From contig JAFLSD010000003.1 of the NCBI GenBank assembly GCA_022511125.1, positions 216,272-280,271 on the forward strand: a DNA stretch of 64,000 nucleotides, given 5' to 3'. Within the stretch, counting starts at the first letter, position 1. Each line of letters starts with the position of its first letter. Below, piece by piece: positions 18,878-28,373 of this stretch. The notes below the pieces were generated by a model. That model did no database searches. It was not told the DNA's origin and saw only the letters and a list, made by a program, of their open reading frames with translations. The position numbers were made by a program, and so were the translations under genes. This DNA comes from Paramuribaculum sp. (GTDB lineage: Bacteria > Bacteroidota > Bacteroidia > Bacteroidales > Muribaculaceae).

Positions 18878-19441
18878 TCAGGATAAATTTTTTATAAACT
18901 TGGCCGGTACACCTCCCACTACCGTATTCGCCTCAACATCCTTAGTGACCACCGATCCGGCAGCTACCACGGCGTTATCTCCCACCGTCACTCCCGCAAG
19001 AATGGTAGAGTTTGATCCGATCCAAACGTTTCTGCCGAGAACGATGGGCTTGGGGATGCAAATCTGTCGCTTTTGAGGGTCAAGATCATGGTTTAAGGTT
19101 GCAAACACGACATTATGACCAATCAAAGATCCGTCGCCAATCCAAACTCCTCCCTGATCCTGAAACTGACAGCAAGCGTTGATAAACACATTCTCACCCA
19201 CATGGGTGTTTCTCCCGAAATCCGTATAGTAGGGAGGGAAAACTCTGAATGATTCAGGCGTTTTATAACCATACAGCTCCGACATCAACTCCCTAATCTG
19301 CTCCATGGTATGGTATCTGCCGTTTAACTCGAAAGTGACCTTTCTCGCGCGGTCACTCTGACTGTTCAACACTTCTATCGCCTCGGGCGTGTCCAACGGT
19401 TTGCCCGACTTGACAAATTCTTTAAACTCTTCAATCGTCAT
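18878..19441 (-). CDS. Hexapeptide-repeat sugar O-acetyltransferase (maltose/galactoside type)
   Basis: The 187-residue protein has the Maa/LacA layout. An N-terminal helical cap has RARKVTFELNGRYHTMEQI. A left-handed beta-helix follows with IGDGSLIGHNVVFATLNHD, whose His is the catalytic base. Then comes VWIGSNSTILAGVTVGDNAVVAAGSVVTKDV and the terminal VVGGVPAKFIK. It transfers acetyl from acetyl-CoA to a sugar hydroxyl in the cytoplasm. A TTG three codons upstream is less likely than the ATG at 19441. It lies 12 bases after the DUF4932 gene, in the same direction. Confidence 0.9.
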   Translation of the reverse strand: MTIEEFKEFVKSGKPLDTPEAIEVLNSQSDRARKVTFELNGRYHTMEQIRELMSELYGYKTPESFRVFPPYYTDFGRNTHVGENVFINACCQFQDQGGVWIGDGSLIGHNVVFATLNHDLDPQKRQICIPKPIVLGRNVWIGSNSTILAGVTVGDNAVVAAGSVVTKDVEANTVVGGVPAKFIKNLS

Positions 19442-19453
19442 AATTCTCAATTC

Positions 19454-20569
19454 TTAGTGTGAAACTACAGTATCAACTTTGTCGGAAAGCCCTTTTGCGT
19501 AATTATTGAAAAACTCGATAATCACGGGATAGAATGTTTCGAATGAAGGATATGTTTCGTGATTCTGAATGTAGCCTTTAAGGACTTCCACCAATTCGGG
19601 CATCCAATAGAAACCAGAGGACATTTCCATGACAATATTATGCCGCACTTGTTCGTCGGGTGTATCTCCTTCGATAAGATACAGAATCACAGCCGCTCGA
19701 ACCAAAGACTCGTTCACGAGGGTTTTCCCCGTGGAATAGGCCATCCTTCCCATGGCATTTTCCGCGAACTCGAACATTTTATTTCCAGCCTGTTCGATCT
19801 GCTCTTTAAATTTCGGATTTTCGGCAAGGGGATTGACAAACGAATGATTGAATTCATGCACGACAGTGTTGAGATATATTTCGGGATCGGAAGAATAATA
19901 GGGCCGGCCATCTTCATTGAGGGCGTAACCGATTATGGCATAAATATCGCGAGGGCGCCCAGGCATCTCAATAGAAGGGCCGTAGTTGCCTCCGCCGTTT
20001 GTAAACCCTATCACAATCTCAAAATTATCGACAGGTTCTATTCCATAAAACCGGTTGAACCAGCCGAGATTGAATCTGTCGATGACATTTTCGTCGAAAC
20101 CTGCGCAGACTTGGTTATAAAAGGGTTTGTGGCGTTCAAAAAAATCGGAAAAATCGCTCCGTTTATAAAAATCAGTAATTTCTGAGGCAGCTGTAATTAA
20201 ATCAACATCTCTCCAACGTCTTTCAGGAAGAATTGAATCATTGAATAGAGTGAAGTTATCGCCGTTCTTTTGAAGACAGAGAGCGAAAAACATCGGGGAA
20301 TCGAATCCGACCCCATTGGAACGGCGGAGACTATCCATCATCGAAACTGCCGGATGGTTTTTAAATTCGGAAAAATGTCGATCTATGTCGTCGATATATT
20401 CACCTGCCAGGTTCATGTTGTATTCGGGGTATCCGGCAAGATGGCATAGAATGCTCATCAACTCTATGCGTTCGTCGAATTTTGCAGTGATTTTCTTGTT
20501 TGTGTCATCCTTTCCAAAAAGGAGGAAAAGGGAAAAAGAGAAACAAATCAGGAGTAAAAAACGTTTCAT
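19454..20569 (-). CDS. DUF4932 domain-containing exported protein
   Basis: The 371-residue protein starts with a clear signal peptide (MKRFLLLICFSFSLFLLFG). The mature part resembles the Bacteroidetes DUF4932 family of unknown function. VVHEFNHSF gives an HExxH-type motif, as in zinc metallopeptidases, and a conserved downstream Asn/Glu-rich segment is compatible with a third ligand. Peptidase activity is inferred only. An ATG three codons upstream is also possible. A -7 box at 20754-20761 would leave a long leader. Confidence 0.7.
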   Translation of the reverse strand: MKRFLLLICFSFSLFLLFGKDDTNKKITAKFDERIELMSILCHLAGYPEYNMNLAGEYIDDIDRHFSEFKNHPAVSMMDSLRRSNGVGFDSPMFFALCLQKNGDNFTLFNDSILPERRWRDVDLITAASEITDFYKRSDFSDFFERHKPFYNQVCAGFDENVIDRFNLGWFNRFYGIEPVDNFEIVIGFTNGGGNYGPSIEMPGRPRDIYAIIGYALNEDGRPYYSSDPEIYLNTVVHEFNHSFVNPLAENPKFKEQIEQAGNKMFEFAENAMGRMAYSTGKTLVNESLVRAAVILYLIEGDTPDEQVRHNIVMEMSSGFYWMPELVEVLKGYIQNHETYPSFETFYPVIIEFFNNYAKGLSDKVDTVVSH

Positions 20570-20753
20570 GCAGTTCATATCATCGAATTGTGGAGAAATT
20601 TTTCATATTCCGATAAAAAGACCCATTACTTAGATTATGAAGTTTTTGTCTTAACTATGAAATATTAGTTTGTTTAAATTCAGGTCAGCAGAAGGGGTCA
20701 AGACACATCAGAAAATGAATACTTTTTTAGATGTTCGACATTAAGAGTTTCGG

Positions 20754-20761
20754 CAAAGTTA
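20754..20761 (-). promoter_or_regulatory. Possible -7 box for the DUF4932-acetyltransferase pair
   Basis: TAACTTTG on the minus strand matches TAnnTTTG. The leader would be about 180 bases, so the assignment is weak. The rest of 20579-20852 shows no gene. Confidence 0.35.
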
Positions 20762-20852
20762 ATTATTCTCGCTGATATTTTGTTCTTTTGGGATATCCTT
20801 TTGGTAAAATTGAAAACGTAAATCACTGCTGCTCAACAGTCTTAATTTTAAG

Positions 20853-22946
20853 CTATTTCATAATAGCAGAAGATGAAGAACTCGAATTTTGCAATTCATC
20901 GCCATGTCTTATTTTCTTACCGAAATTGAAAGTATAACTTGCCGTGATATTGATGAACTGATGAGAGGAAGCAGAATAGGTTTTTGTTGTGCTGTCATAC
21001 CATCGGCTGTTAATCCATGCCGTTTGCCTCAGCCAGTCACGACGGAAGATATTAATAGCCGAAGCATTGACATTCCATTTTCCGTTGCTCCATCCTATTT
21101 TCAGACTGTAATAATCCTTGTTTGCGGCATATATGGCATAGTTGTCGTCTTCCAACAATTCTTTGCCGCCGGTGGAATAATACGCTGTAGCATAACAGTT
21201 TTTGAGGTAATAAGTTGCACTTAGAGTGACTCCAGGATTGACAACAGTATGAGAGTAAATGCCTGTCAGATTTTCATATATCAACCGTGGCCGTGCCGTT
21301 AAAACAACTGATCTGTTGAACAACTTTAGAGAAGCCGAAACACCGACACTCAACATATCGTAATCACCAACATCCTGCAGCGTCCGCAACATCGTTCCGC
21401 CCGGGCCGTCGGGAGTAAAGACCGGAGCAATGAATTGAGATAAATGGTACCACTCCGCATATCCGCTCATTGAAAATCTGTTATTTGGGAACAACGAATA
21501 TTCGCCGTTTAAGTTTAGAGTCTGTTTGTTTTTCAACAATGGGTTTCCCGTCTGCCACAACAATTCATTCACTTGCAAAACATCGGGTGTCTTTTCAGCC
21601 AAATCAATTGTCTTCACCCCATAACTAAAAGAGAGTTCAAATTGATTCTTATCGTTTGGTGAATAAGATGCATTAACTTGTGCCAATGGGATAACACTAT
21701 TACTTTTAATGCCGCTTATGGTATTGGATTCGGCGACAACGCCACCAGCCAGAAAAACATTAAATTTCCGGTTACTGAAAGTATATGACGGAGTAATAGC
21801 CCAACCATATTGATTGAAAGCCGGAGCTGCCGCGGTATTACCGGTATATTTTACTTTATCATGTGAGTATGCCCCAAAGAACCAGAGGCCTAATGTATGC
21901 TTATCGCAGAATGTTTTCGAAGCGGTACCATTCGCAGTCAGGGTTATATGATTTTCAAGGGCATCGGTGACTATCTCATTATCATCAGACCGATAGAGCG
22001 TATTTGAGACGTTGTGAGTATAATCGATATTTGTGAATAAACTCACTTGCCATTGTCGCCCCAAATCAAAATAAAACCGTCCGTTCCAATAGGGATTGAC
22101 GGATTTGGAATTTGAATTATTTAGGAAAAGGCTCGGGGTGGATTGGAAAAGCGGACTTGAAAACAAGACCTTACCGCTGTAATCAGCATGAGGCTGATTA
22201 TCGGAAATGAAGCTGAACGTGTTAGAGATGGAAATTTTGTCGGAATCGTAACGGGCACGGAAAGATCCCCATATATAATTTTGTTGATAACGGCTGTCGT
22301 CGAGTGTCGTTGAACGAGTGATATCAGCCACAGTTCCATCGGATTGGGGGAGACGGAATATCTGATCCTGCTCGGTGCCGGTATGTCCACGATCGGAATA
22401 TTTATCCTAGAAATTAATATCGTAAGTCATTTGTTTATAGGAAGCCTTGACGTAAGCCTGTCCACTTCCCGAACCGGCAAAAATGTTGCCAACGCCTGTA
22501 ATTTTAGCATATCCACCGTAATCATAATGATTGAGGATAATGTTGATAACATAATGGTTGTTTCCGAAACGGGTGTCGGTCGGATAACTCAGGAACTCCA
22601 CTTTCTTAACATCCTGTGGATTGAGGGCGTCTTTCTCTGCTTGGGAAGCAAGTTCGTAGTCAATATAAATTGCTACACTTTTACCGCTGTTAGTCTGCAC
22701 ATCGCCGGTCGGGTCAACAACGATCTGAGGGATGGCCATTTTGGAAAGCAAATCAGCAGCGTTTTGTGAGGTTCGCTTAGAATTACGATCAGGCAGATAA
22801 GTTGTCTTGTTGGAAGAAGTGTATTGAGAAGCTCCTTCCACAACCACTTCATTAAGCACATAAGTGTCGATAGAATCGGTAGATTCTTGTGTCTGAGCCG
22901 CCGCAATAAAGGGAGTCATTATAATGGCGGCAATTATATTTTTCAT
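20853..22946 (-). pseudogene. TonB-dependent outer-membrane receptor interrupted by an in-frame stop
   Basis: The frame runs from ATG 22946 to a stop at 20853 and is interrupted once, by TAG at 22407-22409. Before the stop are a signal peptide (MKNIIAAIIMTPFIAAAQ) and a TonB plug-like domain with LNEVVVEGASQYTSS and SVAIYIDYELASQ. After it the same frame continues with about 510 residues of beta-barrel strands ending in ITASYTFNFGKK. Without the stop the protein would have 697 residues, a normal size for the outer-membrane beta-barrel family lacking a CarboxypepD-like domain. A single nonsense change is the simplest reading. Readthrough or a sequencing error is possible. It is the last gene of the sigma-factor operon. 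Confidence 0.85.
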
Positions 22947-22947
22947 T

Positions 22948-23340
22948 TTAATGGCTTTTTTTAGGGTTCAGCAGGGATAATGACACTTCATAAGTGTTAA
23001 GAGCTGCGAGAACCGAAGTTGTCCCAATTACGATCCAAGCGATAGGGTTGAAATTATTGGCAAATGTCTTCAGCAAAGATTCCCTTGGCAGTGTCAATTG
23101 CCAATTTGAGACAGTATCGCTCAGATATGGCAATAGGAGCGAAAAGAGGAAGCCAACAATAAATCCCATAACAAGTCCTATTACAACAGCCTTTTTATTT
23201 CTTGACCGTGACTCAGCTGCATGTTGCCTGATGATATCAACGGTTGTCAAACTCCGTTGTAGATTATTCATGAATTGAACGTCGGATGTGAGTTCGGGCT
23301 CAAAGTCAGCAAATAATGATTTTATCTTATCGTCTTCCAT
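22948..23340 (-). CDS. Small membrane protein, candidate anti-sigma factor
   Basis: The 130-residue protein has a polar N-terminal 45 residues, then two hydrophobic segments (about 50-72 and 98-116). It fits tightly between the ECF sigma gene (1-base gap) and the receptor gene (1-base gap). I do not recognise a family by motif. It lacks FecR features. Position and topology, with a cytoplasmic N-terminal tail before membrane helices, are what one expects of an anti-sigma factor. This is inference. Confidence 0.6.
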   Translation of the reverse strand: MEDDKIKSLFADFEPELTSDVQFMNNLQRSLTTVDIIRQHAAESRSRNKKAVVIGLVMGFIVGFLFSLLLPYLSDTVSNWQLTLPRESLLKTFANNFNPIAWIVIGTTSVLAALNTYEVSLSLLNPKKSH

Positions 23341-23341
23341 A

Positions 23342-23830
23342 TTATAAGGAATTATTATGGGATAGAAAATTGCGAAGATTTTTACGGCCGCGCGAGAGAT
23401 GTTGTTTTACGGCATCTTGAGAGGCACCCTCAATTTCAGCGATTTCTTTGATCGAGTAACCTTGCATATAAAACAGAAGCAAGGAGGTTCTTTCCTTTGG
23501 AGGGATTCTACTCAATGCTTCATATAAATCCTGATAAACGAAACCGGAGTCAGAACTTTCATGAGCTTTAATCTCTTTTGCGTCATCAATAGCTACGGTT
23601 AACTTCGAGCTACTTTTGTGATTTAAGAAAGTATGATAACCTATTTTGAAGATCCAGGATCTGAATTTTTCCGGATCAGATAATGAGTCACAAGAAAGAT
23701 AAGCCTTGATATAGGATTCCTGAGCTATATCATCGGCGAGCATATTGTCCCCGCAACATAGCGCCACAAGAAATCGCCGGAATGCTTTCTGAGTGAATTC
23801 TACCTGAGATATGAATTGCTCTCGAGTCAT
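23342..23830 (-). CDS. ECF-type RNA polymerase sigma factor
   Basis: The 162-residue protein contains region 2 (NMLADDIAQESYIKAYLS, then KFRSWIFKIGYHTFLNH) and region 4 (LSRIPPKERTSLLLFYMQGY, then IKEIAEIEGASQDAVKQHLS). Those are the two domains of group 4 sigma factors. It directs RNA polymerase to a small regulon, likely including its own operon of DUF6249 protein, membrane protein and outer-membrane receptor. No extracytoplasmic signal protein of the FecR type is encoded nearby. Confidence 0.93.
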   Translation of the reverse strand: MTREQFISQVEFTQKAFRRFLVALCCGDNMLADDIAQESYIKAYLSCDSLSDPEKFRSWIFKIGYHTFLNHKSSSKLTVAIDDAKEIKAHESSDSGFVYQDLYEALSRIPPKERTSLLLFYMQGYSIKEIAEIEGASQDAVKQHLSRGRKNLRNFLSHNNSL

Positions 23831-23841
23831 TCACGGAATAT

Positions 23842-24240
23842 TTAATCCTTCAATTGTCGGCGAGTCACAAAGTAAACCACAAGATAGCTGAGGCCTATAG
23901 CCAGCGCGGCACCACCGAAAATCAAAGGAACCGTAACGGGATCGGAAGAAAACTCGGTACCGGTGCAGAGCGATATGATTCCTATGAGAGAAAGTACAAT
24001 GCCAATGAATGAAAAAATACATCCCCGGAGCAGGCGGAGGTTAAGCACTTCACGTTGGCTTCTCCTTGGTCTTTGGAGAGCCTCAGCCAATTTGTCGGCA
24101 TCAATTCCGCAGTTGGCTTCGATAGCTTTGATGAGCACCTTAGCGCGTTTATTGTCATTGTTCATTACAGAGGCAAAAACTATTGCCACGATTGAAACGG
24201 GAAGCACTACACATATAAAAATCGCATCTAAATCATACAT
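23842..24240 (-). CDS. DUF6249-like membrane protein
   Basis: The 132-residue protein has three predicted membrane segments (about 6-26, 68-90 and 100-124). A basic cytoplasmic loop between them contains LAEALQRPRRSQREV. Small proteins of this kind are found beside ECF sigma factors in Bacteroidales. It is the first gene of the operon, 11 bases before the sigma gene, and may help sense the membrane state. The function is unknown. Confidence 0.65.
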   Translation of the reverse strand: MYDLDAIFICVVLPVSIVAIVFASVMNNDNKRAKVLIKAIEANCGIDADKLAEALQRPRRSQREVLNLRLLRGCIFSFIGIVLSLIGIISLCTGTEFSSDPVTVPLIFGGAALAIGLSYLVVYFVTRRQLKD

Positions 24241-24409
24241 AACTTTTAATATTTAATTGTTTTATATTTTTATTTTGAGGCGTCTCGTATATTAGACCGA
24301 TTTTTGAGAGAAAAGGTGACAAGAACAAGTAAAAAATTTTTTTTCTATATCTGCAACGAGTTTCCTAATAACTCTTTGAAGCGAAATTAAGACGCACGGG
24401 ATATTGGAA

Positions 24410-24590
24410 ATCTCAATACCAACACTTCTTTAGCACCCAGGGAAAATCTCAATCTAACCCAGGCGTGGGACAAAGTGTTCTCGAAAAGCGACAAAGCGGA
24501 TCATCGGAAGGTCACGGCCGGCTTGAGAAAATACCATTCGACCAGATCGCGGCTTTCTTCAACAGCCGGTTGAAGCCAAATCAGAAATAA
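24410..24590 (+). pseudogene. Remnant of an alpha/beta hydrolase (paralogue of the gene at 27263)
   Basis: The translated remnant reads NLNTNTSLAPRENLNLTQ and then AWDKVFSKSDKADHRKV, matching residues about 30-70 of the hydrolase at 27263-28360. It then jumps, with a frame change, to LEKIPFDQIAAFFNSRLK. That matches the last residues of the same protein. About 270 central codons, including the catalytic ones, are deleted. There is no start codon or signal peptide. The gene is clearly dead. Confidence 0.85.
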
Positions 24591-24605
24591 AAAAAACAGC
24601 AGGGA

Positions 24606-24863
24606 ATGAAAAAAAGTTACATTGTTTTAGCATTTATTTTCATAATAACATTAAATGCCATGTCACAGGAAAAAATCATACAGACAGAAGGCAGAGAGCA
24701 GCTTGGCGAGTTCGCTCCCGAGTTTGCCCGTTTTAACAAATCCCTTGAATTCCCCAATAGTCTTAATATTTTTCTTTTATCGGATCAGGTAGTTCTTGAT
24801 AATGATTTAAACCGGCTCAAACTGAATATTCCAGCAACAAAGGCAAAAGCCAATGCGATATAA
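24606..24863 (+). pseudogene. Truncated copy of the carboxymuconolactone decarboxylase/cupin gene
   Basis: The first 42 or so codons (signal peptide, then EKIIQTEGREQLGEFAPEFA) nearly match the start of the protein at 28374-29195. Similarity ends near 24735, and the frame continues with unrelated sequence into the 3' end of the convergent MFS gene. Both enzymatic domains are missing. With the preceding remnant it preserves the same gene order and spacing as the intact pair, so both came from one duplicated two-gene block. Confidence 0.85.
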
Positions 24864-26191
24864 AGACTTGCATGTACACCGGGGGCACCATTCGAAAGGG
24901 ATCCCGCATCGGTAGGCTGAGACATCCAAGCGAAAATCAAAGTGACCACCATAGCTCCAAATGTCTGTCCTCCGATACGCGTAGTGCTTTGGAAACCTCC
25001 CGCGGCACCGGATCGTGAAACTGGAGTTGCTGAAATCATCACAGTAGCGTTGGGAGTTTGGAATATACCGAATCCACACCCGCATAAGAACATTCTCCAC
25101 GCGATATCCCATTCGGCCACGACTCCATTCTGTGGCTCAAAAAGAAGCAGTCCGAGTCCCACGGCATAGATCAACATTCCAAATGCAGCTGTAGCTCCGG
25201 CATTATGTTTCTCGATGAATCGAGCCGCAAAAGGTGACACTATCATAGTGGCAATAGGCCAGGGAGTCATCAGCAATCCGGTGGTGAGTTCTGAAAAGCC
25301 ATAACCATTGAGGAATAGGAAAGGCAATGCGATCATAGCGATGTTCTGAGCAATAAAGGAACATGTATATGTGATAATACTCAATGAATAGAGTTTGTTA
25401 TGAAGGAGGTCGACAGGGAACATGGGCTGTTCATGTCCATGGAGATGACGGATATAAAAAATCCCTACCGCAATTCCACAACATAGCAACATTATGTTAG
25501 TGAGCATATCTCCGTTTTTCGCGAAATTTCCCAAAGCATAGAATATCGCTCCAAATACAACCAGATTCGAGAAACCACTGATCCAGTCGAATTTCACTTT
25601 ATGATCTTTAGGGGGATTTTGAGGGAGATAGCGATAAGCCATCAGGAAAGCAATGATACCGAAAGGGACATTTATGAGAAAAAGCCAATGCCAAGAAGTC
25701 ACCGATAAAATCAAACCTGCCAATGAAGGACCAGCCGCAGAGGCGATGGCAATCACCATAGTGTTTACGGCCAACCCTCTTCCTAAATATTTAGCAGGGT
25801 AAATCAAGCGCACCAACGCCACATTAACGGCCATAGCGGTAGCCGCTCCCACGGCTTGAATCGCGCGGGCTCCCACCATTAGTTTGAAATTCGGTGACAA
25901 GGCACATAAAGCAGACCCAATAGTGAAAACAGCGATACCTATGACATAATTGCGTTTGTAGCTATAGATGTCGCCTAAAGAAGAAACCGGGAGTAGGAGC
26001 ATAGTTATTACCAACTGATAAATAGTGACAATCCAGACAGCATCGGAATCGGAAACATGGAATTCCTTCGCAAGCACCGGCAGCGCGACATTAACAACCG
26101 TTCCGTCGAGCATAGTCATCGCCAAAACTATCAGGACAGAGCCGATAGCGATATATCGGTGGATAGTTGATTTTATTCCTTCGTTATGCAT
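24785..26191 (-). CDS. MFS drug/solute exporter of the DHA2 (14-TMS, EmrB/QacA) type
   Basis: The 468-residue protein is strongly hydrophobic with about 14 membrane helices. Helix 1 carries the DHA2 signature LDGTVVNVALPVLAKEF. The motif A-like loop and motif C-like AASAAGPSLAGLILSVTSWHWLFLINVP follow. It should export drugs or metabolites using the proton gradient. Its 3' end overlaps the decayed gene fragment on the other strand. It lies 17 bases downstream of the AraC regulator and is probably controlled by it. The substrate is unknown. Confidence 0.9.
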   Translation of the reverse strand: MHNEGIKSTIHRYIAIGSVLIVLAMTMLDGTVVNVALPVLAKEFHVSDSDAVWIVTIYQLVITMLLLPVSSLGDIYSYKRNYVIGIAVFTIGSALCALSPNFKLMVGARAIQAVGAATAMAVNVALVRLIYPAKYLGRGLAVNTMVIAIASAAGPSLAGLILSVTSWHWLFLINVPFGIIAFLMAYRYLPQNPPKDHKVKFDWISGFSNLVVFGAIFYALGNFAKNGDMLTNIMLLCCGIAVGIFYIRHLHGHEQPMFPVDLLHNKLYSLSIITYTCSFIAQNIAMIALPFLFLNGYGFSELTTGLLMTPWPIATMIVSPFAARFIEKHNAGATAAFGMLIYAVGLGLLLFEPQNGVVAEWDIAWRMFLCGCGFGIFQTPNATVMISATPVSRSGAAGGFQSTTRIGGQTFGAMVVTLIFAWMSQPTDAGSLSNGAPGVHASLYIALAFAFVAGIFSLSRFKSLSRTT

Positions 26192-26208
26192 AGTGGGCGA
26201 TTTACACC

Positions 26209-27102
26209 TCAGTTAGACTTAAGCCTATATTCTTTTGGCGTGAATCCTGTTATTTTCTTGAACATCCGTGAAAAATGAGCGGGATAATCAAATCCCAGGC
26301 TATAAGCAATCACACTAATGTCCTGCGATGTTTCCACTATTCTCTTCTTGGCTTCGGAAATGAGATGGGTTGAAATGAGATCCTTGGGTGTCATTCCGGT
26401 TTCTTTCTTAATGAGATTGCTGAAATATCCTGTAGTAAGGGCTGCCTTTTCTGCAAAATATCCCACATTGGGTGTGGTTATAAGATCATTCTCAGCAAAA
26501 TATGATCGGAGATTCTGCTGAAATTGTTTTACAATATCGGAGTTAACTTTATGACGTGTGATGAACTGCCTGTCATAGAATCGGTCGAGATGCTCCAGAA
26601 GCAAGGAGATATGAGCCGAAAGGACAGAGGCGGTATGGTTGTCGACGGGATGTTCCAATTCCTCCCGAATCAATTCAATGAAGAAATTGAACTTTTCTCT
26701 CTCTTTATCGGAAAGATGTAGCGCCTCAGTCTGAGAATAATTGAAAAATTCAAAATCTCTAATTTTAGAGGCCAAAGGTGTTCCATAGATAAGGTCTGGA
26801 TGAAACATCAATCCAGTAACATCGGGTGCCAGCTCATCTTTTTCATCTTCGACAGACACGATTTGACCCGGAGCGAAACTTACGATAGTCCCTTCCTGAT
26901 AATCATAATTTTTTCTGCCATATTTCAATGAGCATTTTGAACCGTTTTTGAGGTATAGGGCAAACACCTCATATTTCATTTCAATATGATTAACGGTCTT
27001 TGTCGCTTCTTTGAGATTAAGCACTCCAATCAATGGATGGGATGTAGGCATGCCGTAGAGGGCGTTATAAGCATCAAGAGAGTCAATTGTTATCGTTTTC
27101 AT
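26209..27102 (-). CDS. AraC-family transcriptional regulator
   Basis: The 297-residue protein has an N-terminal cupin-like sensing half and a C-terminal AraC DNA-binding domain. The two helix-turn-helices show FAEKAALTTGYFSNLIKKET and the AraC signature ISVIAYSLGFDYPAHFSRMF, ending GFTPKEYRLK. The ORF opens at 27213. The -7 box at 27131-27138 lies inside that extension, so the ATG at 27102 is chosen. It is divergent from the hydrolase gene and upstream of the MFS gene, so it likely controls both. Confidence 0.92.
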   Translation of the reverse strand: MKTITIDSLDAYNALYGMPTSHPLIGVLNLKEATKTVNHIEMKYEVFALYLKNGSKCSLKYGRKNYDYQEGTIVSFAPGQIVSVEDEKDELAPDVTGLMFHPDLIYGTPLASKIRDFEFFNYSQTEALHLSDKEREKFNFFIELIREELEHPVDNHTASVLSAHISLLLEHLDRFYDRQFITRHKVNSDIVKQFQQNLRSYFAENDLITTPNVGYFAEKAALTTGYFSNLIKKETGMTPKDLISTHLISEAKKRIVETSQDISVIAYSLGFDYPAHFSRMFKKITGFTPKEYRLKSN

Positions 27103-27130
27103 AATCCTTTCAGCGATATGTTTTGCAATG

Positions 27131-27138
27131 CAAAAATA
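27131..27138 (-). promoter_or_regulatory. Putative -7 box for the AraC-MFS operon
   Basis: TATTTTTG on the minus strand matches TAnnTTTG and fits the ATG at 27102, with a leader of about 22 bases. Confidence 0.55.
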
Positions 27139-27225
27139 CTCTTTATTTTTCACCTTTATGAAATAATAACGGATAATGGTAAGTAAATCCGTGAAAATGG
27201 TAAGTTTCGGCATTTAAAATCACAT

Positions 27226-27233
27226 TAAATTTG
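27226..27233 (+). promoter_or_regulatory. Putative -7 box for the hydrolase-decarboxylase operon
   Basis: TAAATTTG matches TAnnTTTG, 29 bases before the ATG at 27263. It lies back to back with the AraC promoter, so one regulator site between them could act on both. Confidence 0.6.
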
Positions 27234-27262
27234 CAGATATTAATGAGTTACAATAAACAGAC

Positions 27263-28360
27263 ATGAGCTATTCACACAAAAAATTAGTTTTATACGCTAT
27301 ATTTTCATCATGTTTCACAATGACATTAACCTCCCAACATATGGAAAATCCCAATCTCAACACATCGTTAGCTCCAGCCGAGAAGCTCGCTCTCACTCAG
27401 GAATGGGACAAAGTGTTCCCAAAGAGCGATAGAGTCGAACACAGCAAAGTCGCATTCGTAAATCGTTATGGCATTACTCTTGCCGCCGACATGTACATAC
27501 CGAAAAATGCCAAAGGCAAATTACCCGCTATCGCTATAAGCGGTCCATTCGGAGCCGTAAAAGAACAGTCGAGCGGCTTATATGCACAGCAACTTGCCGA
27601 GAGAGGTTTTCTAACGATCGCTTTCGATCCATCGTTTACGGGCGAAAGCGGTGGTGAGCCACGCCGGGTAGCATCACCCGACATCAATACGGAAGATTTT
27701 TCGGCAGCTGTAGATTTCTTGTCTACACAGGAGAACGTTGATGCTGAGAGAATAGGAATCCTTGGAGTATGCGGTTGGGGCGGAATAGCCATAGAGGCTG
27801 CAATCAATGATCCGCGAATCAAGGCTACTGTTGCTTCGACAATGTATGATATGACGCGCGTGGCGGCAAACGGTTATTTCGATGCCGATGATTCGGCCGA
27901 GAAAAGGAACAGCACGCGCAAGGCTTTAGCTGAACAGCGCACCGAAGATTATAAAAACGGGAATTACAGCAGAGCCGGTGGTGTGGTTGATCCACTTCCG
28001 GACGACGCCCCACAGTTTGTGAAGGATTATCACGCATACTACAAGACAGCGCGCGGTTATCATGAAAGATCCGGTAATTCGACCGACGGGTGGAATATCA
28101 CATCTAATCTTCCTTTCATGAATTTCAAATTTTTTGAGTATGCGGGGGAACTCGAAAATGCAGTGATGATAGTGCACGGTGAAAAAGCTCACTCCCTCTA
28201 TTTTGGTGAAGATACTTTCAAAAAACTGCATGGCGAAAATAAGGAACTTCTCATCATTGCCGATGCCACCCATGTGGATCTATACGACAATCTTGAAAAA
28301 ATCCCTTTCGATCAGATTGCAACTTTTTTCAGGAAATGGATGAAGACGGACGAATTTTAA
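27263..28360 (+). CDS. Exported alpha/beta hydrolase with Cys at the nucleophile position
   Basis: The 365-residue protein has a signal peptide-like start (KKLVLYAIFSSCFTMTLTSQ) and an alpha/beta hydrolase of the dienelactone-hydrolase/YcjY type. The nucleophile elbow reads GVCGWGG (about residue 175), with Cys instead of Ser. GFLTIAFDPSFTGESGG is the preceding strand and oxyanion region. A C-terminal ADATHVDLY supplies the catalytic His. It may cleave an ester or lactone in the periplasm. It is followed 13 bases later by the decarboxylase-like gene. A decayed paralogue lies at 24410. Confidence 0.85.
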   Translation: MSYSHKKLVLYAIFSSCFTMTLTSQHMENPNLNTSLAPAEKLALTQEWDKVFPKSDRVEHSKVAFVNRYGITLAADMYIPKNAKGKLPAIAISGPFGAVKEQSSGLYAQQLAERGFLTIAFDPSFTGESGGEPRRVASPDINTEDFSAAVDFLSTQENVDAERIGILGVCGWGGIAIEAAINDPRIKATVASTMYDMTRVAANGYFDADDSAEKRNSTRKALAEQRTEDYKNGNYSRAGGVVDPLPDDAPQFVKDYHAYYKTARGYHERSGNSTDGWNITSNLPFMNFKFFEYAGELENAVMIVHGEKAHSLYFGEDTFKKLHGENKELLIIADATHVDLYDNLEKIPFDQIATFFRKWMKTDEF

Positions 28361-28373
28361 TAAGCATTTGAGA

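Noticed and set aside
18795-19076. 93-codon plus-strand ORF after an orphan promoter
   Set aside because: Most of it is antisense to the hexapeptide acetyltransferase. The composition mirrors that gene.
22407-22409. Selenocysteine or pyrrolysine recoding at the TAG in the receptor gene
   Set aside because: TAG is not the Sec codon. A Pyl residue in an outer-membrane barrel of a Bacteroidales species is implausible and no Pyl genes are seen.
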